Assembly: GCA_903813345.2 (NCBI GenBank)
Contig: CAIIXF020000012.1
Span: 18,607,520-18,671,519, forward strand
DNA length: 64,000 nucleotides
Source of the DNA: Owenia fusiformis
Lineage: Eukaryota; Annelida; Polychaeta; Sabellida; Oweniidae
Reading direction: 5' to 3'
Shown: piece after piece, positions 1 through 13,284 of the stretch
How positions within the stretch are numbered: position 1 is the first letter of the stretch
Layout: each line of letters opens with the position of its first letter
Program-made: the position numbers and the translations under genes
The notes under the pieces: model-generated
Databases searched by the model: none
Told to the model about the DNA's origin: nothing
What the model saw: the letters and a program-made list of their open reading frames with translations, nothing else

Positions 1-302
1 AAAATGTTTCTACTTTCCCGGTGAATGTCGAGTTTCGCATCATACGAATGTATTTTTAGGTGATCTGTCTGCATGGGGTGAGTTTGATGAACAATGAAAA
101 TGATACTTTTTTTTTTACCTCAGTAGGCATTTTGTAATAGATGCATACTGTCTGAATACGTCTTTAGATTGGCGGGTGAAATATTCCTTTGACAGTTTGG
201 TCACGGTTCATGGCAACCAACAGTCAAAAACAAAACATTTGGTCTGTTGCTTAAATCTTTAAATATATGAGCCACGTCTAGACATTTGTCTTGAAATATC
301 AA

Positions 303-985
303 AGGATTGGTATCGATATGGCGAACTGAATTGAACACATGTTTCTCTAAAACCAGTCATCAAAAAATTCTGAAAATTTTACACATCGTCAATCTCGGGT
401 TCATCCTTTGAATGGTAACAGTTTAATTAAAAATATATATACTTTCCTCTTTATTGCTATAGAAAACACACCAGACACTTCTTTTGTTCTTGGTAGCATA
501 TGTTCGGAATGAAACGAAACATCTATCCGAACCTCATCATTGGAAAAACGACATAAAGAAAATGTTTACTCGTACTTTGATATTTCTCTATTTTGGGGAT
601 TTTTCGTTTCATTTTTTGAATACTTTTTGTCAAATCATGGGCTTTCAACCAGATCAAATCAACCAAATTTTCCTTTGTATAACTACTTGTATAATATTGA
701 AATATTGAGAGGTCTAAGAGAATGTTATGCTATTTTGTTCCAACAAAGGTCGGAAAGATATTTTATTTCATTCTCAAGAATTGGTAGAAAGGAACAAAAA
801 AAACAATTGCACTAAAAATCAAAAATTGTTAACAAAAACAGTTACTGGTATAAGAAATATATTTTAAAGAATTGTTGTCAATCAGTGACCATTACATAAA
901 GGACCTTGTTTTTTTACAGAATGTTTTCAATGATCTGAGAAAAACAATGTTGAATTCAGTTCGCCATATCGATACCGATCCTTTA
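303..985. mobile_element. MITE with ATCGATA-containing inverted ends (copy A)
   Basis: AAGGATTGGTATCGATATGG at the left and CCATATCGATACCGATCCTT at the right are inverted. Internal sequence shared with the element at 53797-54430 includes the GAACATATG...ACACTTCTTTTG and TTTTGTTCCAACAA segments, in opposite orientation. Non-coding; the open frames at 484-815 are chance. Confidence 0.78.
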
Positions 986-1026
986 AATCAAATACAGTGT
1001 GAGGAGAATGATTTGTACTCTCAGCT

Positions 1027-1202
1027 TGTATTTACGAATGCAACTAATGCCTGTCGGCTACCGGATTAACTTACTATTCTTTTAGAAACTCACGAATATG
1101 AATAGCACCTGCCACTATTCCATTCATATTTAAATCAGTTGGTCATAAAATAGTAGTCAATTCGGTGACCGACAGAATAAAGTTGCATTCGCGAATACGA
1201 GC
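1027..1202. mobile_element. Short palindromic MITE
   Basis: GTATTTACGAATGCAACTAATGCC at the left is mirrored by GTTGCATTCGCGAATAC at the right, with CTGTCGG/CCGACAG next to them. A partial relative (GCCGGATCAACTTACTATT) is near 11205. Confidence 0.65.
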
Positions 1203-1431
1203 ATAGAAATGCAAAGGATAGCGCTTTATACAAAGGCACTAATGAATCTAATATTCATGTAATTATTATACAAAACTCATGTTATCAAAAAAAGAATTCA
1301 CTCAAATAAAAACAGTTTCTTACCCGTGCTGCATAAACCTATGATAGCCAAAGAAAGAATCACCACGAGGGACGAACCATAAAACGGGTTCAATGTCACC
1401 TGGAAAATAACGATGTTGTAATGATTAGTAA

Positions 1432-1666
1432 CGATGTTGTTATGATTAGTTAGTTAATTAGTTCGTTAGTTAGTTATTTAGTTAGTTAGTTAGTTGGTTG
1501 GTTGGTTGGTTGGCTGGTTGGTTGGCTGGTTAGTGAGCAAGTGAGCTACTGAGTTAGTTAGTTAGTTAGTTAGTTAGTTGGTTGGTTGGTTGGCTGGTTA
1601 GTTAGCAAGTTAGTTAGTTAGTTAGTTATTTAGTTAATTAGTTAGTTAGTTAGTTTGTTGATAGTT

Positions 1667-1697
<31 letters not shown>

Positions 1698-1700
1698 GAG
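1432..1700 (+). repeat. (GTTA)n/(GTTG)n tetranucleotide microsatellite
   Basis: About 250 bp of GTTA units with interspersed GTTG and GCTG units, interrupted twice. It is not a telomere repeat, since the unit is four bases. Confidence 0.92.
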
Positions 1701-1702
1701 CA

Positions 1703-2320
1703 ATATCGTGGAACCATCAATGCTAATCAAATCATATTGTGGATATAGTCAGTTAGCAGTTCAATTGCACATTCTATATATAAAGCACGTTTTTCTAAAG
1801 TATCATGAATGAATGAATATATATTTTGCTATCCGAAATGGTGTTAAAAGGTGGCCCCAGTGAATAGTAACAGGCCTCGAAAATAGAGTCCTATTACTCC
1901 TATGTTAATTTATCAATCTTCAAAAGACCGCTTGCAGAACAGCTCTAGAGCAATAAAATCGATATTCCTGGTATGTAATAATAACTTGATTATCTTCAAA
2001 ATCAAAATTGTCACAAACTGGTTTCATATCACATACCATCAAATCGATCTATTATAATGCATATTTAAACAAAATAGCAGCAGATCTTCAACTTCAAGAA
2101 TTGAGCTAAATTCTGACATGTCTTATCCATACTGAATCATTTGATTTGCTCCATAAAATATTTTCTTTGTGATTCGATCATTGTCTAAACTTAGAAACCT
2201 ATTCCAAAGTCTGTTTGTTTCTACTTTATGACGATAAGTCATAAAGTATTTCATTAAAGTATACAAGTATTTCATTAAATGATGGAAGTTATACTCTTTG
2301 CAATGATTTTACGTCTTAAA
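1703..2320. other. No gene or repeat recognised
   Basis: AT-rich sequence with no open frame, exon-like borders or obvious repeat. Confidence 0.6.
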
Positions 2321-4932
2321 CAGTGGCGTAGGAACAATGTACGCCAAAACGCCAGTGCGTAGTGTTGAAAGGTGAGAATAAAAAGGCTTATTAATTTACC
2401 TATGTTCTTTATTCATATTTTCTTATTGTCACGCCCGGTGATCGTGAAAATGGGACGGAGGGGGGGAGCAGGCAATTTCCGCTAGAAAATTCAACAAATC
2501 TGGTAAAATTATTTTTTCAAGACAGAGTTTACGATTGAATTGCAAATTGAATAAGCGCACGGTATGATAAAATATGTTAGGTATTCTAGGATTATTTTTC
2601 AACCGATACTCTTTTAAGATATAAGATCTATTAAAAAAGGCGCAACGCAACCAACGTGCAAAAGTCAAAGTTTTTGCTATAAATCAAGCAACAATGGACT
2701 ACACGACCGGTAATAAATACTTGTAAGTGATGTTATCATAACTAAATTAATGTCATTGCTGAATTTATAAAATAAGTTTCCATACCTAAAATAAAAGATA
2801 ATCGAAAATAATTGAAATGGGACGGAGGGGGGGGGGAGGGGACGGAGGGGGGGGGAGTAATAATTCTATAAAGTGAAACAACTTCACACGAATTCTTGTA
2901 TTTGAAAAATGAACTCATTAACTTAGTAAGAAAATGGATGATATACCCCTGGAGACTGAAAAATGGGGACATTTGGAGTAAAAGGACTTAAAGTCGCGAA
3001 ACATCTCTAATCATGTCTTATATACATATTGCTCCCCCCCTCCGTCCCCTCCCCCCCCCCCCCCCTCCGTCCCAAATTCATTATTTTCGATTATTTTTTA
3101 TTTCACATATGGAAACTTATTTTATAAATTCAGCAATGACATTAATTTAGTTATGATAACATCACTTACAAGTATTTTTTACAGGTCGTCCAGACCATTG
3201 TTGCTTGATTTATAGCAAAAACGTTGATTTGTGCCTGTTGATGGCCTTGCGCCTTTTTTAATAGATCTCATACCTTAGATGCGTATCGTTTCAGAAAAAA
3301 TCCCAGAAAACCTAACATATTCTACCATACCGTGCGCCTATCCATTTAGCAATTCAATAGTAAACTTTTTCTTGAAAAAATAAATCTTCCAGATTTGTTG
3401 AATTTCCTAGCAGAAATTGCCTGCTCCCCCCTCCGTCCCATATTCACGATCACCGGGCGTGATTGTATTGTGCAAAAGTAATCTCGAGCACACTAGCCTA
3501 AAGAAATGTTTGTGGATACCATATGATATGGTCGATTTTTTAATAGTACTCTTTTGCATGATTTTTGTGCTTCTGTTATTTTTCTAACCTTGGCCACAGA
3601 TAAATGACACTTTTTGAAAAATAAAATATTGAAAGTTAATACCTTGTTTCTATAATTCTAATACTGTAGAAAATGCAAAGTAATCATTATTGCTCTGTTT
3701 GGCAAATAATCAATTGACAGATTGAATTCTCTTACCAACATGCTTTATTTCATGGAAATCGAGTCACTATTGACTGACTATCTTATGGATTTCAAAACTA
3801 AAATAAAATTTCGCCAATTATTCGTGATTCTCGTTCTCTTCACGAGAGAAAAACAGTTTTTTTTATCAAAAACTACTTGATGAATACCTTTGCAATTGTT
3901 TGCGCATGTTCCGTAATGTTTATGCAAACTGTGGTATCGTTTAATTATAATGATGAACCTCTTTAAATTAGATGTATATTTTTTATTCTCCCCTACCCCC
4001 AATTTTTCAATTTCACTATATCGATTTATATTCCTTTGTTAGGCAAAATCATATACAGAAATTATAGTTAAGTCAGCAATTATTTATTTTCTTACTAAAT
4101 CACCGATTGTTATTGGTAGTACTTCTTGAAATATGAATTTATGACAAAAATAACTTGAAAATGTTGATTATTCAATTACGCGTTCCATTGATTTCAGTTC
4201 TAGAAAAGCTATTACCTAGATTTTTATTTCATTTGAAAGATAATAGATTATTGTTTTTATGAAATATAACATTTTTGGCACCCCCTAAGTCACGCTGACC
4301 TCGATTTGACCTTTGTGGTGGGAGTTTTTTTTTGGTCTTGCGAACTAGTGTTATAAAAAAGGTTGCAGACATTAGGATTAATTGTATCATTGATCACGAA
4401 TGCGTTTCTTTAAATCAATTGATCAAGCTAGATTCTTTAATCTGTACGTGTCGTATTGCACGGTACTATACACGATGGAATCAGACAATAATATGTATCT
4501 CAATTCAATTATTCGAAAATGATTAAAAATCTCTCATTGTTATTTTGAAATCGATCGTCTTTATCGTTCGAGACATAAGAAAAGTGAGGATGATTTGTGT
4601 CGAGATTTAAAAGATCGGCTTTCCATGGTGATTTTAAATGATGAAAATCATTCGAACATTTTAAGTACATTAAAAAGGGTATCAGGGATATTAAGCTTGC
4701 ATGTAAAATCGAAACGCCAACCTATACGTATAACCAATCGCCCATACAAATACATCGCTTAACTATTTCCGTTCACATTTAGGTTGTGAAAACATTGCAA
4801 GCTTAAAATCTCTATTGCCATAAAATGACAATTAAATAGGCGTTTTGATAAAGAAGATTTGACACAATTGTTTCATATTTTTGGCGGGATTTTTTTGGCG
4901 TAGTGTTGAATTTACACCTTCCTACGCCCCTG
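2321..4932. mobile_element. hAT-like element ends enclosing the foldback element
   Basis: CAGTGGCGTAGGAA at 2321 and TTCCTACGCCCCTG ending at 4932 are inverted, and resemble the common CAGTGGCGTAG end of hAT elements. TTAAA flanks both sides, but a full 8-bp duplication is no longer visible. The interior holds the foldback at 2430-3461 and unassigned AT-rich sequence (3470-4880), with no transposase. Confidence 0.55.
2430..3461. mobile_element. 1032-bp foldback element with G-rich blocks
   Basis: The ends CACGCCCGGTGATCGTGAA and its inverse are flanked by ATTGT at 2425-2429 and 3462-3466. The arms of ~450 bp are imperfect inverted copies. Each carries GGGACGGAGGGGGGG blocks, at 2452-2466 and 2818-2856 and mirrored at 3033-3073 and 3425-3440. 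A decayed relative is at about 61060-61450. No coding capacity. Confidence 0.88.
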
Positions 4933-6124
4933 TTAAATATAGCTTCATTTGCAAAATAATATAAATACTATAGTCTGCTTTTGTATTCCCGGGTAGGAAA
5001 ATCAGCATATACTCAGATTCTTTTTTATTTTTTCATTAAAAAGTATATTTCTAAGCTAAATGTTTTTTCATTAACATTTTTTGGCCTATCCCATGGCTAG
5101 CTACAACCATGTGCATATTTCAATTTCAAACGTGTCAGAATTTGACTGGATATTTTGATATTTAGATTGTATAATAGCGACATGAATGGTTAACCGTACG
5201 ATTTGAATGTAAAATGTTGCTTTTCTTACAGTTTTCCATGAATAATCCCATATATAATATTGTTAAAATTCTTTATTCTCATATCGTCAAATATAGACAT
5301 TTACTTTCAGTTTTTTGACAAGCTTGAACGGATTTTATAAATCCAACTTATTTTTTGATCCAGTAGATATATCTTTGATAAAAATAACGTAATTTTACTT
5401 ACTTGCTTCATCCTTAATCACGAGAGTTCATTTATATACTTTGATTCGATGCCCCAGAGTTGTGTCAGAGTTGATCGTTGGGTAACAACTATATTATTTT
5501 GATGGTTAATGGTATAACATGTTCAACAATACATTTTGTACATGGAAATCTGCAATATTTATGTAATAGATAATCCGTGATCTTAGATTAGGGTCTTGTT
5601 CCATTTAAAATTGAAAATTCCTTGCAAAAACATAGCAATTTAATGCTTCTTCATTCAATCGCATACAATGCCGCATTATATGCTGTACCTTATTTCGAGT
5701 TTGATAGGTTCAACGACATCTCTCGATATAGACGTCCTTGATAGACGTCCTTGATAGGTTTAACTGTGAAATTCACTGTCAAGTTCACTGCCTAGGATGT
5801 TGTTACAGACATTCATATATTAATATCTAGAAACTAGACGAGATCTTTCGGAAAGGATGAACACGTCAAATTGCCCAATTGCATCATCCTCGTGTTGTAC
5901 CTTACACCGTGCGTTAAACTGTCACGCTTATTTTGATACACAACCTGTGTTTATATGTAAATATTGCTGTATCAAAACTTTTTATTACATTACGTTAATC
6001 AAATTTTCTCGTCGTAATTATTACTTAACATGTTTTAATTATCAATACTATGGAGATTTTGATATTTATATTGAAATTCATGTTGGGAGATTTTTTAAAC
6101 AATTTTTACATGTTAAGTTCTCGT
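4933..6124. other. No gene recognised
   Basis: AT-rich. The 111-codon frame at 5857-6192 has no family resemblance, low complexity and no splice context, so it is not called. A short direct duplication (TAGACGTCCTTGATAG) is at 5729-5757. Confidence 0.6.
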
Positions 6125-6676
6125 ACGGGGTTTTCAGAAAATGGAAACCCTGCATTTTCCTAATATCTTTGTCATTTTTGTACATCATTTAATTTCCTAC
6201 CACCCTACCTTTCATGACCACCAGACTGATAGTTACAATTTTACAGCATTTTGAAAAACATGCTTCAAGCTTGGCCATCATCGCGCTGTAGGCAAGCCTG
6301 CACAGTTGTCATGGGCCGAATGCATTCCTCAGCAGGTACATGTATGGGTTGATGATACGGATGATCTCATTTTTGAGGTTAGTGATTGTCCTGAGGTCAT
6401 TCTCATACACTTTTTACTTGCCATATCCCCACAGGCAGGGACATTTTGGACGATGAGAGCATGTGGCCCGACAGCGCAATTATAATGGCCACTAGGGCAT
6501 GTTCTCTAAAGTGCTGTAACTATGTGACTATTAATTCGATGGTTATGAAATAAAGTAAGCTGGTAGGAAATTGAATGATGTACGAATGTGCAAAATATCA
6601 GGGAGTTATTTTTAAAAATGAAAAACATATGAGGAAAATGGTGTAAGGGTTTCCATTTTTTGACCACCCTGTAGTA
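6125..6676. mobile_element. Decayed mariner-like element
   Basis: Inverted ends GAAAATGGAAACCCTGCATT (left) and, on the right, AAGGGTTTCCATTTTTTGACC then CACCCTGTAGTA, with a further inverted match over TTTCCTACCA and TACATCATT. A single related end is at about 52120-52180. No intact transposase. Confidence 0.6.
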
Positions 6677-6841
6677 CTTAACAGGAAATGACAAACAGGA
6701 ATTGACAAAACATGCTGCATTTTGGACATTTTTGAGCCAAGATAACAGAGTTCTATTTTGACCTCCAGTCAATTTAACAGTTCCACATATCATTTACCTG
6801 TCCAAGATCACAATGTACATGGTCAGAGTGACCCTAAACAT

Positions 6842-8843
6842 AGCCGTAGGCAGCGGGGGTTCGGTGGGTTCGAACGAACCCCCGGTCAGGATTTCCCAAA
6901 ATATCATTTTGCAGAAAAAATGCATATAACCAGAAACATTAAATTACTGTGCTACATGTATTTGAAAACTACACATATGAGCTGTAAATGAATTGATATT
7001 TGTTCTGGTGAACACGAGAGCCATATTTTGTCAAAAACATGTCATAGTGAAGTTACACTTCCCTCAAAACGTTTGGCAACCTTAGGCACGGGGTGATATC
7101 TAATTTTGGCAAGACCCCAAAGCACGAGCTTTTACATTTAGAAATAACAATAATTTCGCACAATTAACTTATTAACTTAAAGGCTGCTTCTTCTCAGACA
7201 AAATACCCATTTTGGGCAATGGCTAAATCAGTCCTTTGTAGGAATTTTGTTTTAAGCCAGTTCTGGTCCATACGAAGTTATTGAAAGTTATTGAAAACAA
7301 TGCAGACGTCCCATACTCTGAATGATTTTTACAACATTGACGAATAAATATCTTGAATAGTCGTAATATTGATGAAACACATGTTGTTTCAAATGTGTAC
7401 ATCTCTGTTTTGTTTTATTTGAGTTAAAATTTAAAATATTTCTTGGGACGTCCCTGGGGCTGGCAAGTCCCCAAAACCAATCGCATTAACGTTGTGAAAT
7501 GAATTATTTAAAAGAGTATATCATTTATAAACACAAGCATTTGCTCAAATTTATTCATTCTTTCATTTGTTCGGTATTTACTTACCCATCACTTTTCCAA
7601 AGAAAAATCAATCATTGCAAAAAACGATTTTGTTTTTTCAGATACACTCCCAGACTCCCAGACTCGAACAGTCGCTTGTATTTATATATGATTTATATCT
7701 ACCAAAACGTTTTTATTATCAATTGCAGTTGATCTGCTCCGGGGGACTTGCCACTGAGCTCTGCTCTGAAATTAACAGTATTCTTGTTCAAACCACCGTA
7801 AAATCTACCGTTATTATTTGGAAATTCTTCCCGCATTGCCCTTGTAAAATTCCATTACCAACCCGAAAATAAATAGGTGTCGGCAGGTCTGTGACAGTGG
7901 TTATTGCGTACTTAGTAAGTAACTAAGTAAGCTGGCGTGTAATCAGTCAACACTGGGAGAATCGTGAAGCAAAAACACAGTGTTCAACTACCACATGTGT
8001 TCAAATTGTTAGCCTAGCTGTTTATGAAAGAGTTCCATGAATGCTGTGTTAGAAAAACACACTTTATTATTTATTCATTGAAGTGTGTCAAAATCTAAGC
8101 AAAATCAGTTTTTAATCTACCGCAAAAAGTATCGCATTTTTTAAAAATGTTCCGCAAAAAGTACCGCATTGTTTTAATCTACCGTAAAACTTCCGCATTT
8201 TTCGAATTTTTCCGCTAAACTAGTTTTTTTCAAAAATCTACAGCAAAAACTTCCGCATTTTTTTCAAAATCTTCCGTAAAACTACCGTATTTTTGTCAAA
8301 AAATACCGCAAAAAATGGTGGATTCGGGGCAAATCAGATTTCAGGATATGTATTCAGAAAAAGATTCACCGAATTATATTTTGATGCAGAAAATTAATTC
8401 TAAGTTGGCTGACTTTTTTGCACGTTGCCTTTACAAGGCTACAAGATTATTTTTGAAAATCATTTTTACGTCCTGTGTTATTTCAATGGGATAGGTTTCT
8501 TGATAAAGCCTATTACTTTCAGACTTTGCTTAACGTAAATAAAGACATCATTTTTGTTCAATAAAATTCAAATTCAATTATCGACTTAAGCTAGTGAAGG
8601 TATTAAAATGAATTATATTTCCCCTCCCAAAATAGTTTTTTCTTTACAAATTAAGCATATAAGAATTCAAACTTAAAGATGCAGCTTTAATACATAATCC
8701 AATGGGTTAGCTTGGATTGCCAAACTTTTGGGTGGAGTGTAATTGTACAAATTGCATTATTTGAGGAATCCTAATGAAGGGGGGGGGATTTGTGAATACT
8801 TAAAAATAGAACCCCCGGTCACCAAATCCTGGCTACGCCACTG
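6842..8843. mobile_element. hAT-type non-autonomous element with 8-bp target duplication
   Basis: The left end is AGCCGTAGGCAGCGGGGGTT and the right end reads inverted CAGTGGCGTAGCCAGGATTT; both contain the GGGGGTTC block (AACCCCCGGTCA). The direct repeat CTAAACAT flanks it at 6834-6841 and 8844-8851, as expected for hAT. About 2 kb, AT-rich, no transposase frame. At 8108-8310 it contains a degenerate tandem repeat built on TACCGCAAAAA/CTTCCGCATTTTT. Confidence 0.75.
8108..8310. repeat. Degenerate short tandem repeat (ACCGCAAAAA-type)
   Basis: Roughly seven imperfect units of 25-38 bp alternate TACCGCAAAAAGT and TTCCGCATTTTT, inside the hAT-type element. Confidence 0.7.
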
Positions 8844-8851
8844 CTAAACAT

Positions 8852-9312
8852 GATGAAATAACCTTTTTAGCCTTCTAAAAATGTGACTGAAAAAAACCCT
8901 AAAAGTATGAGCTTAGGAAAGGTCACTGAACAGAATCATTTGATTTTTTCAGCCCATTATCGTGCTCTATTGGATACAATCTTTTAAAATTTGATACCAT
9001 TCGTAGAAAAAGAAAGAAATGAAAATAAAACTGAATTGAAAAACGATCTTTTTTCTCTTTATGGCTCTTTTTGCGATTTTTACAAAGTGGCATCATTGAA
9101 TTGTGTCCAAGTTAAAATATATCAAAACAAACTTTACTGTTGTACGGGTCTAGTCTTACGTCATTAATTAGATTCTTTAGGTGACTTTGTATATCGTAAA
9201 CATTAAGTTGAAAGCTTGGTACTACAACTGAGGCCTATTCAATTATTTGAAAAGCGGGCGATGGAAATATTATATATATAATAGAATTAAACCACAATAA
9301 AATAATTTATTG
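8852..9312. other. No gene or repeat recognised
   Basis: AT-rich sequence without coding or repeat signal. Confidence 0.55.
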
Positions 9313-9990
9313 TGCAGCTTGTCAAGATACTACAATCTGATTGTTACGCGGTATATGGCATATATTCATGGTTGCGCGGTATTTGTGATACGGGTGAATA
9401 TGCCATACTCACCTGCGGTATATGGCATATTCCGCAAGTGAGTATGCGATATTCCGCAGTGAATATGCGATACATCGATTTCAGTGAATACCCGATACTC
9501 ACCTGCGGAATATGTCACACTCACTTGCGGAATATGCCATACACCGCAGGTGAATATGACATATACCGCAGGTGAAAACGTGATACAGAAAGCTTTGATT
9601 TGATTGGTTGCGAGAGTCGACTCTAAATGTAAAACTACGCTGGATTACAAATATAGTTAGTGCGTCGAGTACTAATATATGAATCCTGGATTGATTGAGT
9701 AAGTTTATTACGTGAGATTGGTGACTGATACTTCTGCTAAGTTAATATATTCGATACACAGTACTGTTGATTCAGTAATCATTATCATAATTAATAAAAT
9801 TTTACTTATTCGTTTAATCGATGCAATTGACAATTTCGTACTTCCGTATCAAGTTCTCATTAGTTAGTGTGCACGTGTATGCCATATACCGCAGGTGAAT
9901 CTGGCATACACCGCAAGTGAATATGCCATATTCGTTGCGGAATATGACATATTTTTGTATCGTGTTTACCGCGTAATACTGATTGGTCCT
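9313..9990. mobile_element. Foldback element made of TATGCCATA/CCGCAGGTGA repeats
   Basis: The ends CTGATTGTTACGCGGTA and TACCGCGTAATACTGATTGG are inverted. Next to each are short alternating units containing ATATGCCATA and ACCGCAGGTGAATATG in both orientations (9340-9580 and 9877-9950), able to form many hairpins. The 87-codon frame at 9312 is repeat-encoded. Confidence 0.75.
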
Positions 9991-10455
9991 AAACTACTGG
10001 TAGTTAGGCCATATCTGGCTTTTTTAAAAACTGCCCAATATTCTTTTTGAATCAGTCCAATAGTTTTTTGCAACCGACCAATATTTTTTTCAATGTTGTT
10101 GCAACATTCCACACTTAAGAGTTTTATTTCTCAATAACTCGAGCTCTACTAAAAGCCAGCATCAGAAACTGATGGCAAATAGGAGAAAAAGTGTACTTAA
10201 ATCAATATCACAATTGCTCTTATCATTCAAACATTCCGCATAATTCTGCAAGAACGGCTCAAATAAATGTAAATTAAATCCCGGGACAAGACAACGCTTT
10301 TCGGTTCGGTGTATAGCAAGACGGAATTTGTTCGAGTTTTAAGAAAAATCTTCTAAAAATGTAATGACATCATAGCACACTTATTACGCCTCGCCCAAGA
10401 TTTGTTTCTCGAATAGGTATTCTGCCATATCCAACTCCTGATCATCCAGTATTTG

Positions 10456-10500
10456 CACAGGGTGGGCCAAAAAACTACCCCCAGTCAATTTTCCTGATAA
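10456..10500. mobile_element. Solo mariner-type terminal repeat
   Basis: CAGGGTGGGCCAAAAAACTA resembles the left end of the element at 17024. No convincing partner end is found, though an outward CACCCTGTAA at 12609 is a weak candidate. Confidence 0.55.
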
Positions 10501-12979
10501 ACATTTATTTTTAACAAACACACCAACGATGAGATATCATTTTAAAGGAAATTTAATTTGCAACAAAATGATATACAATACAATAATTTTCAACAACCTT
10601 GGCTGAAGATATAACCATTTATGTGACATGGCGGTCAAAAAACACCTTCTCGGCAATTTTCATCGATTCTGCAAATATTAGAGTTTGTCTACCCAATTTT
10701 ACAATTCAGTTAAAACATCATTATCACGAGACTTTCCTAACTGGATATTATACATTGTTTTTATTCAGCTTTTGAACCGTGTATGCATTAAATACAATGC
10801 TTAAGCTAAATTCACACCATCGGCGCTTCAATGCCGTTGGTGTTTTTGGGTTCCTTCGGGGTTGTTGCTTTTAGGGGCTATAATTAAGGAATAGAGGTTT
10901 TGGTTTAAATGAGGGATCCCTAACTTATCTGTAGGCCATATACCTATGGAAAAGTAGTAGTAAGCTTATGAACATAAAGAGCACTCATACGTTGCCTTCC
11001 TACAACTTTTCCCTTGACATTTGCTGTTGGTCAATCGACGAGATTATGATTAAGCATAGGGGTGCTGTGAGTCCATCCTGTCTAGCACCATTGTAATTAA
11101 GGGCATTCTTGGGTGGATTTGACCTAGGATGAAGAAACTACATAGTTGAACAGGGGCTTTGAAAGCCCGTGATAAGTAGTATTCGTGAATTCAACTTACA
11201 GCTGCCGGATCAACTTACTATTTTATGGCTCATTAAATATAAATAGTACCTGCCACTAAACCCAGCACATGGGGTTTATGTATCCCAGCTTATTAGATAT
11301 AGCAGGATTTCAAATCAAGACACCATATTTTAGTGACCAAGCTGTTAGGACAAGGTTATAATTATAAAAAACTTAAAAATCGTTTCTGGGCTTTGCTGAA
11401 AAATACAAGTCATTAATTTTTTGAAATTTCAAATTTTACCACTTGAGATGCTGAAGGATGTAGGAACGAATGGCAATGGCAATGAATTCACTTGGTACAT
11501 TTTGAGGTGGATCCCGGCTATGGCATTAATGGTTGAGAAATAGGGATCGAAACCAGCCATAGTTTTCTCCTGATGACCATTGTGAATTGTTGTGTTTTAT
11601 GGATTATGATGATGGCTTTGCGAACGGATGTTGACCCTTTGAATTGCCTATGGACTTCGTGACTGGGTTTTATCTTTCCAACATCATTTGAGACTGAAAA
11701 CTCTTTTATGAGTACAAGTATCTACTACTATTTTTGATGTCATGAGTATTAGCTATCAATTTTTCAATTTTTTCTTCAACACGTATTGTAATGCCTTCAG
11801 TATGAATGAAATATCCCTTGGTGTTCTGATCCTGGATTATGATATTGGTTCTCGATTGGAGGGGGAGGGGATGTTAGACATTGTTTCTTTTCACGTTAGA
11901 TCATGGTTTTGGGATATATAGGGTCTACTTTTCTTATGACAGATTTACACTTACAGTTTGCTTTTCTTGTTGGGTTTCCTAAAGTCACCCTTTTAATCAC
12001 CTTTCCCTTTTGGCATTTGTGCTTATATATTCATTCATATTACAATGAATTTGCCATTAAAAGTAGGTTAAATCATCGCCTGTTACCCAACATATGACAT
12101 CATGAATACTATCGAAGTGCAGTCTAATACCGAGTGAGCCAAACATGTAACATGCATCTGATTAAGTGTTATTCCGCATAATAAAACCTTTTTTATGTTC
12201 TATCATTTTACTAAGTTTCATTGGCCCTGCCCCAATGGTCGGGATTTTATAGCTATAATACGAAACATGGTCCAAAATGCCAGCCTCATCTCATGACTAC
12301 GAGCTATATTAAGATAATGTCAACACGTACAAACCTAGTAGCATATCAAAGAGTTGAAATAAGGAAGTTGGAGAAAAATGAGAGCGATTACATAAGATTT
12401 CTGTGACCGTGAACTTGCAACCTCAACCGACCGGTGCAAGTCTGCCTGTTTTGTAAAATGGCCATAGAACTGTGACAATGAGAAATGGACCCATGAAACA
12501 TTGTAAAATGCAAAACGTTTTTACAGGGTAGAATTAACCAAATATGATTTTAACTCATACTGAATGAATGCGTTATTAACATTTCTTTGGATGACATTTT
12601 TTGCCTCACCCTGTAATTTATTCTATTTTCACACTTATTCATTTCAGCCTGCCCAAACAAAAATCTAGGTTGAATATTCAAAACCAGGTACGTGTAATTA
12701 CAAAGAACTATTCAGTATATAAATAGCTTTACGTTTATGACGCAACTGTTTTATTCACAGACAATACAAAGTAAAATACAGGATTAAGGCAATCCATAAC
12801 ACTGAGTAAGTCATTATCCCAGTTTTTGAAACAGAGTAACAAACAAATTATTTATGACACCGAGTTGCCCTCTATTTTGTTATTGTATAATATTAGTATT
12901 AAGCACTTTATAATATCAGAAAAAACTGATATTTTTCACGAAAAATTACCAAAAAGTAGGTTCACAAATACTCTCCCCC
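10501..12979. other. No gene recognised
   Basis: AT-rich sequence with short chance frames (11903-12097, 12221-12406). A partial MITE relative lies near 11190-11270. The CACCCTGTAA motif at 12609 may be an orphan mariner end. Confidence 0.55.
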
Positions 12980-13284
12980 CAAGGAGGATTGGCTCCCAGG
13001 ATCGAAACTCGATATTTTCCAACAATGAAAACGTCGAAATGTCGTTATTTTCTGAAATTAAAACCGACTATAAATTCAAAATAAACAGTTCAAAAGATTC
13101 GAACCAATATCTCGATCATTTCTTGTGAGTTTTGGAATTTTTCGTTTGGAAATAAGACCAAAATTCACGATTTAAATGTTGAAGTGAACAAAATGGCGGC
13201 TGTTTGAATTCGAATTTTGTATTACGACATACCCATATATGGGACAGAATATCGGTGGTGCACTCTGGGAGCCAATCCTCCTTG
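12980..13284. mobile_element. 305-bp MITE with 9-bp target duplication
   Basis: The ends CAAGGAGGATTGGCTCCCAG and CTGGGAGCCAATCCTCCTTG are perfectly inverted. The direct repeat CTCTCCCCC flanks it at 12971-12979 and 13285-13293. A diverged relative with the CAAGGAGGATTGGC end is at 26642-26770. Confidence 0.88.

Noticed and set aside
1432-1700. Telomere-like TTAG repeats
   Set aside because: The unit is TTAG/TTGG, not TTAGGG or TTAGG, and is internal and impure. An ordinary microsatellite.
5857-6192. 111-codon plus-strand frame
   Set aside because: Composition is typical of translated AT-rich non-coding DNA and it overlaps a decayed mariner end.
12826-13128. 100-codon plus-strand frame
   Set aside because: It runs across the border of a MITE and its target duplication, so it cannot be an old gene.
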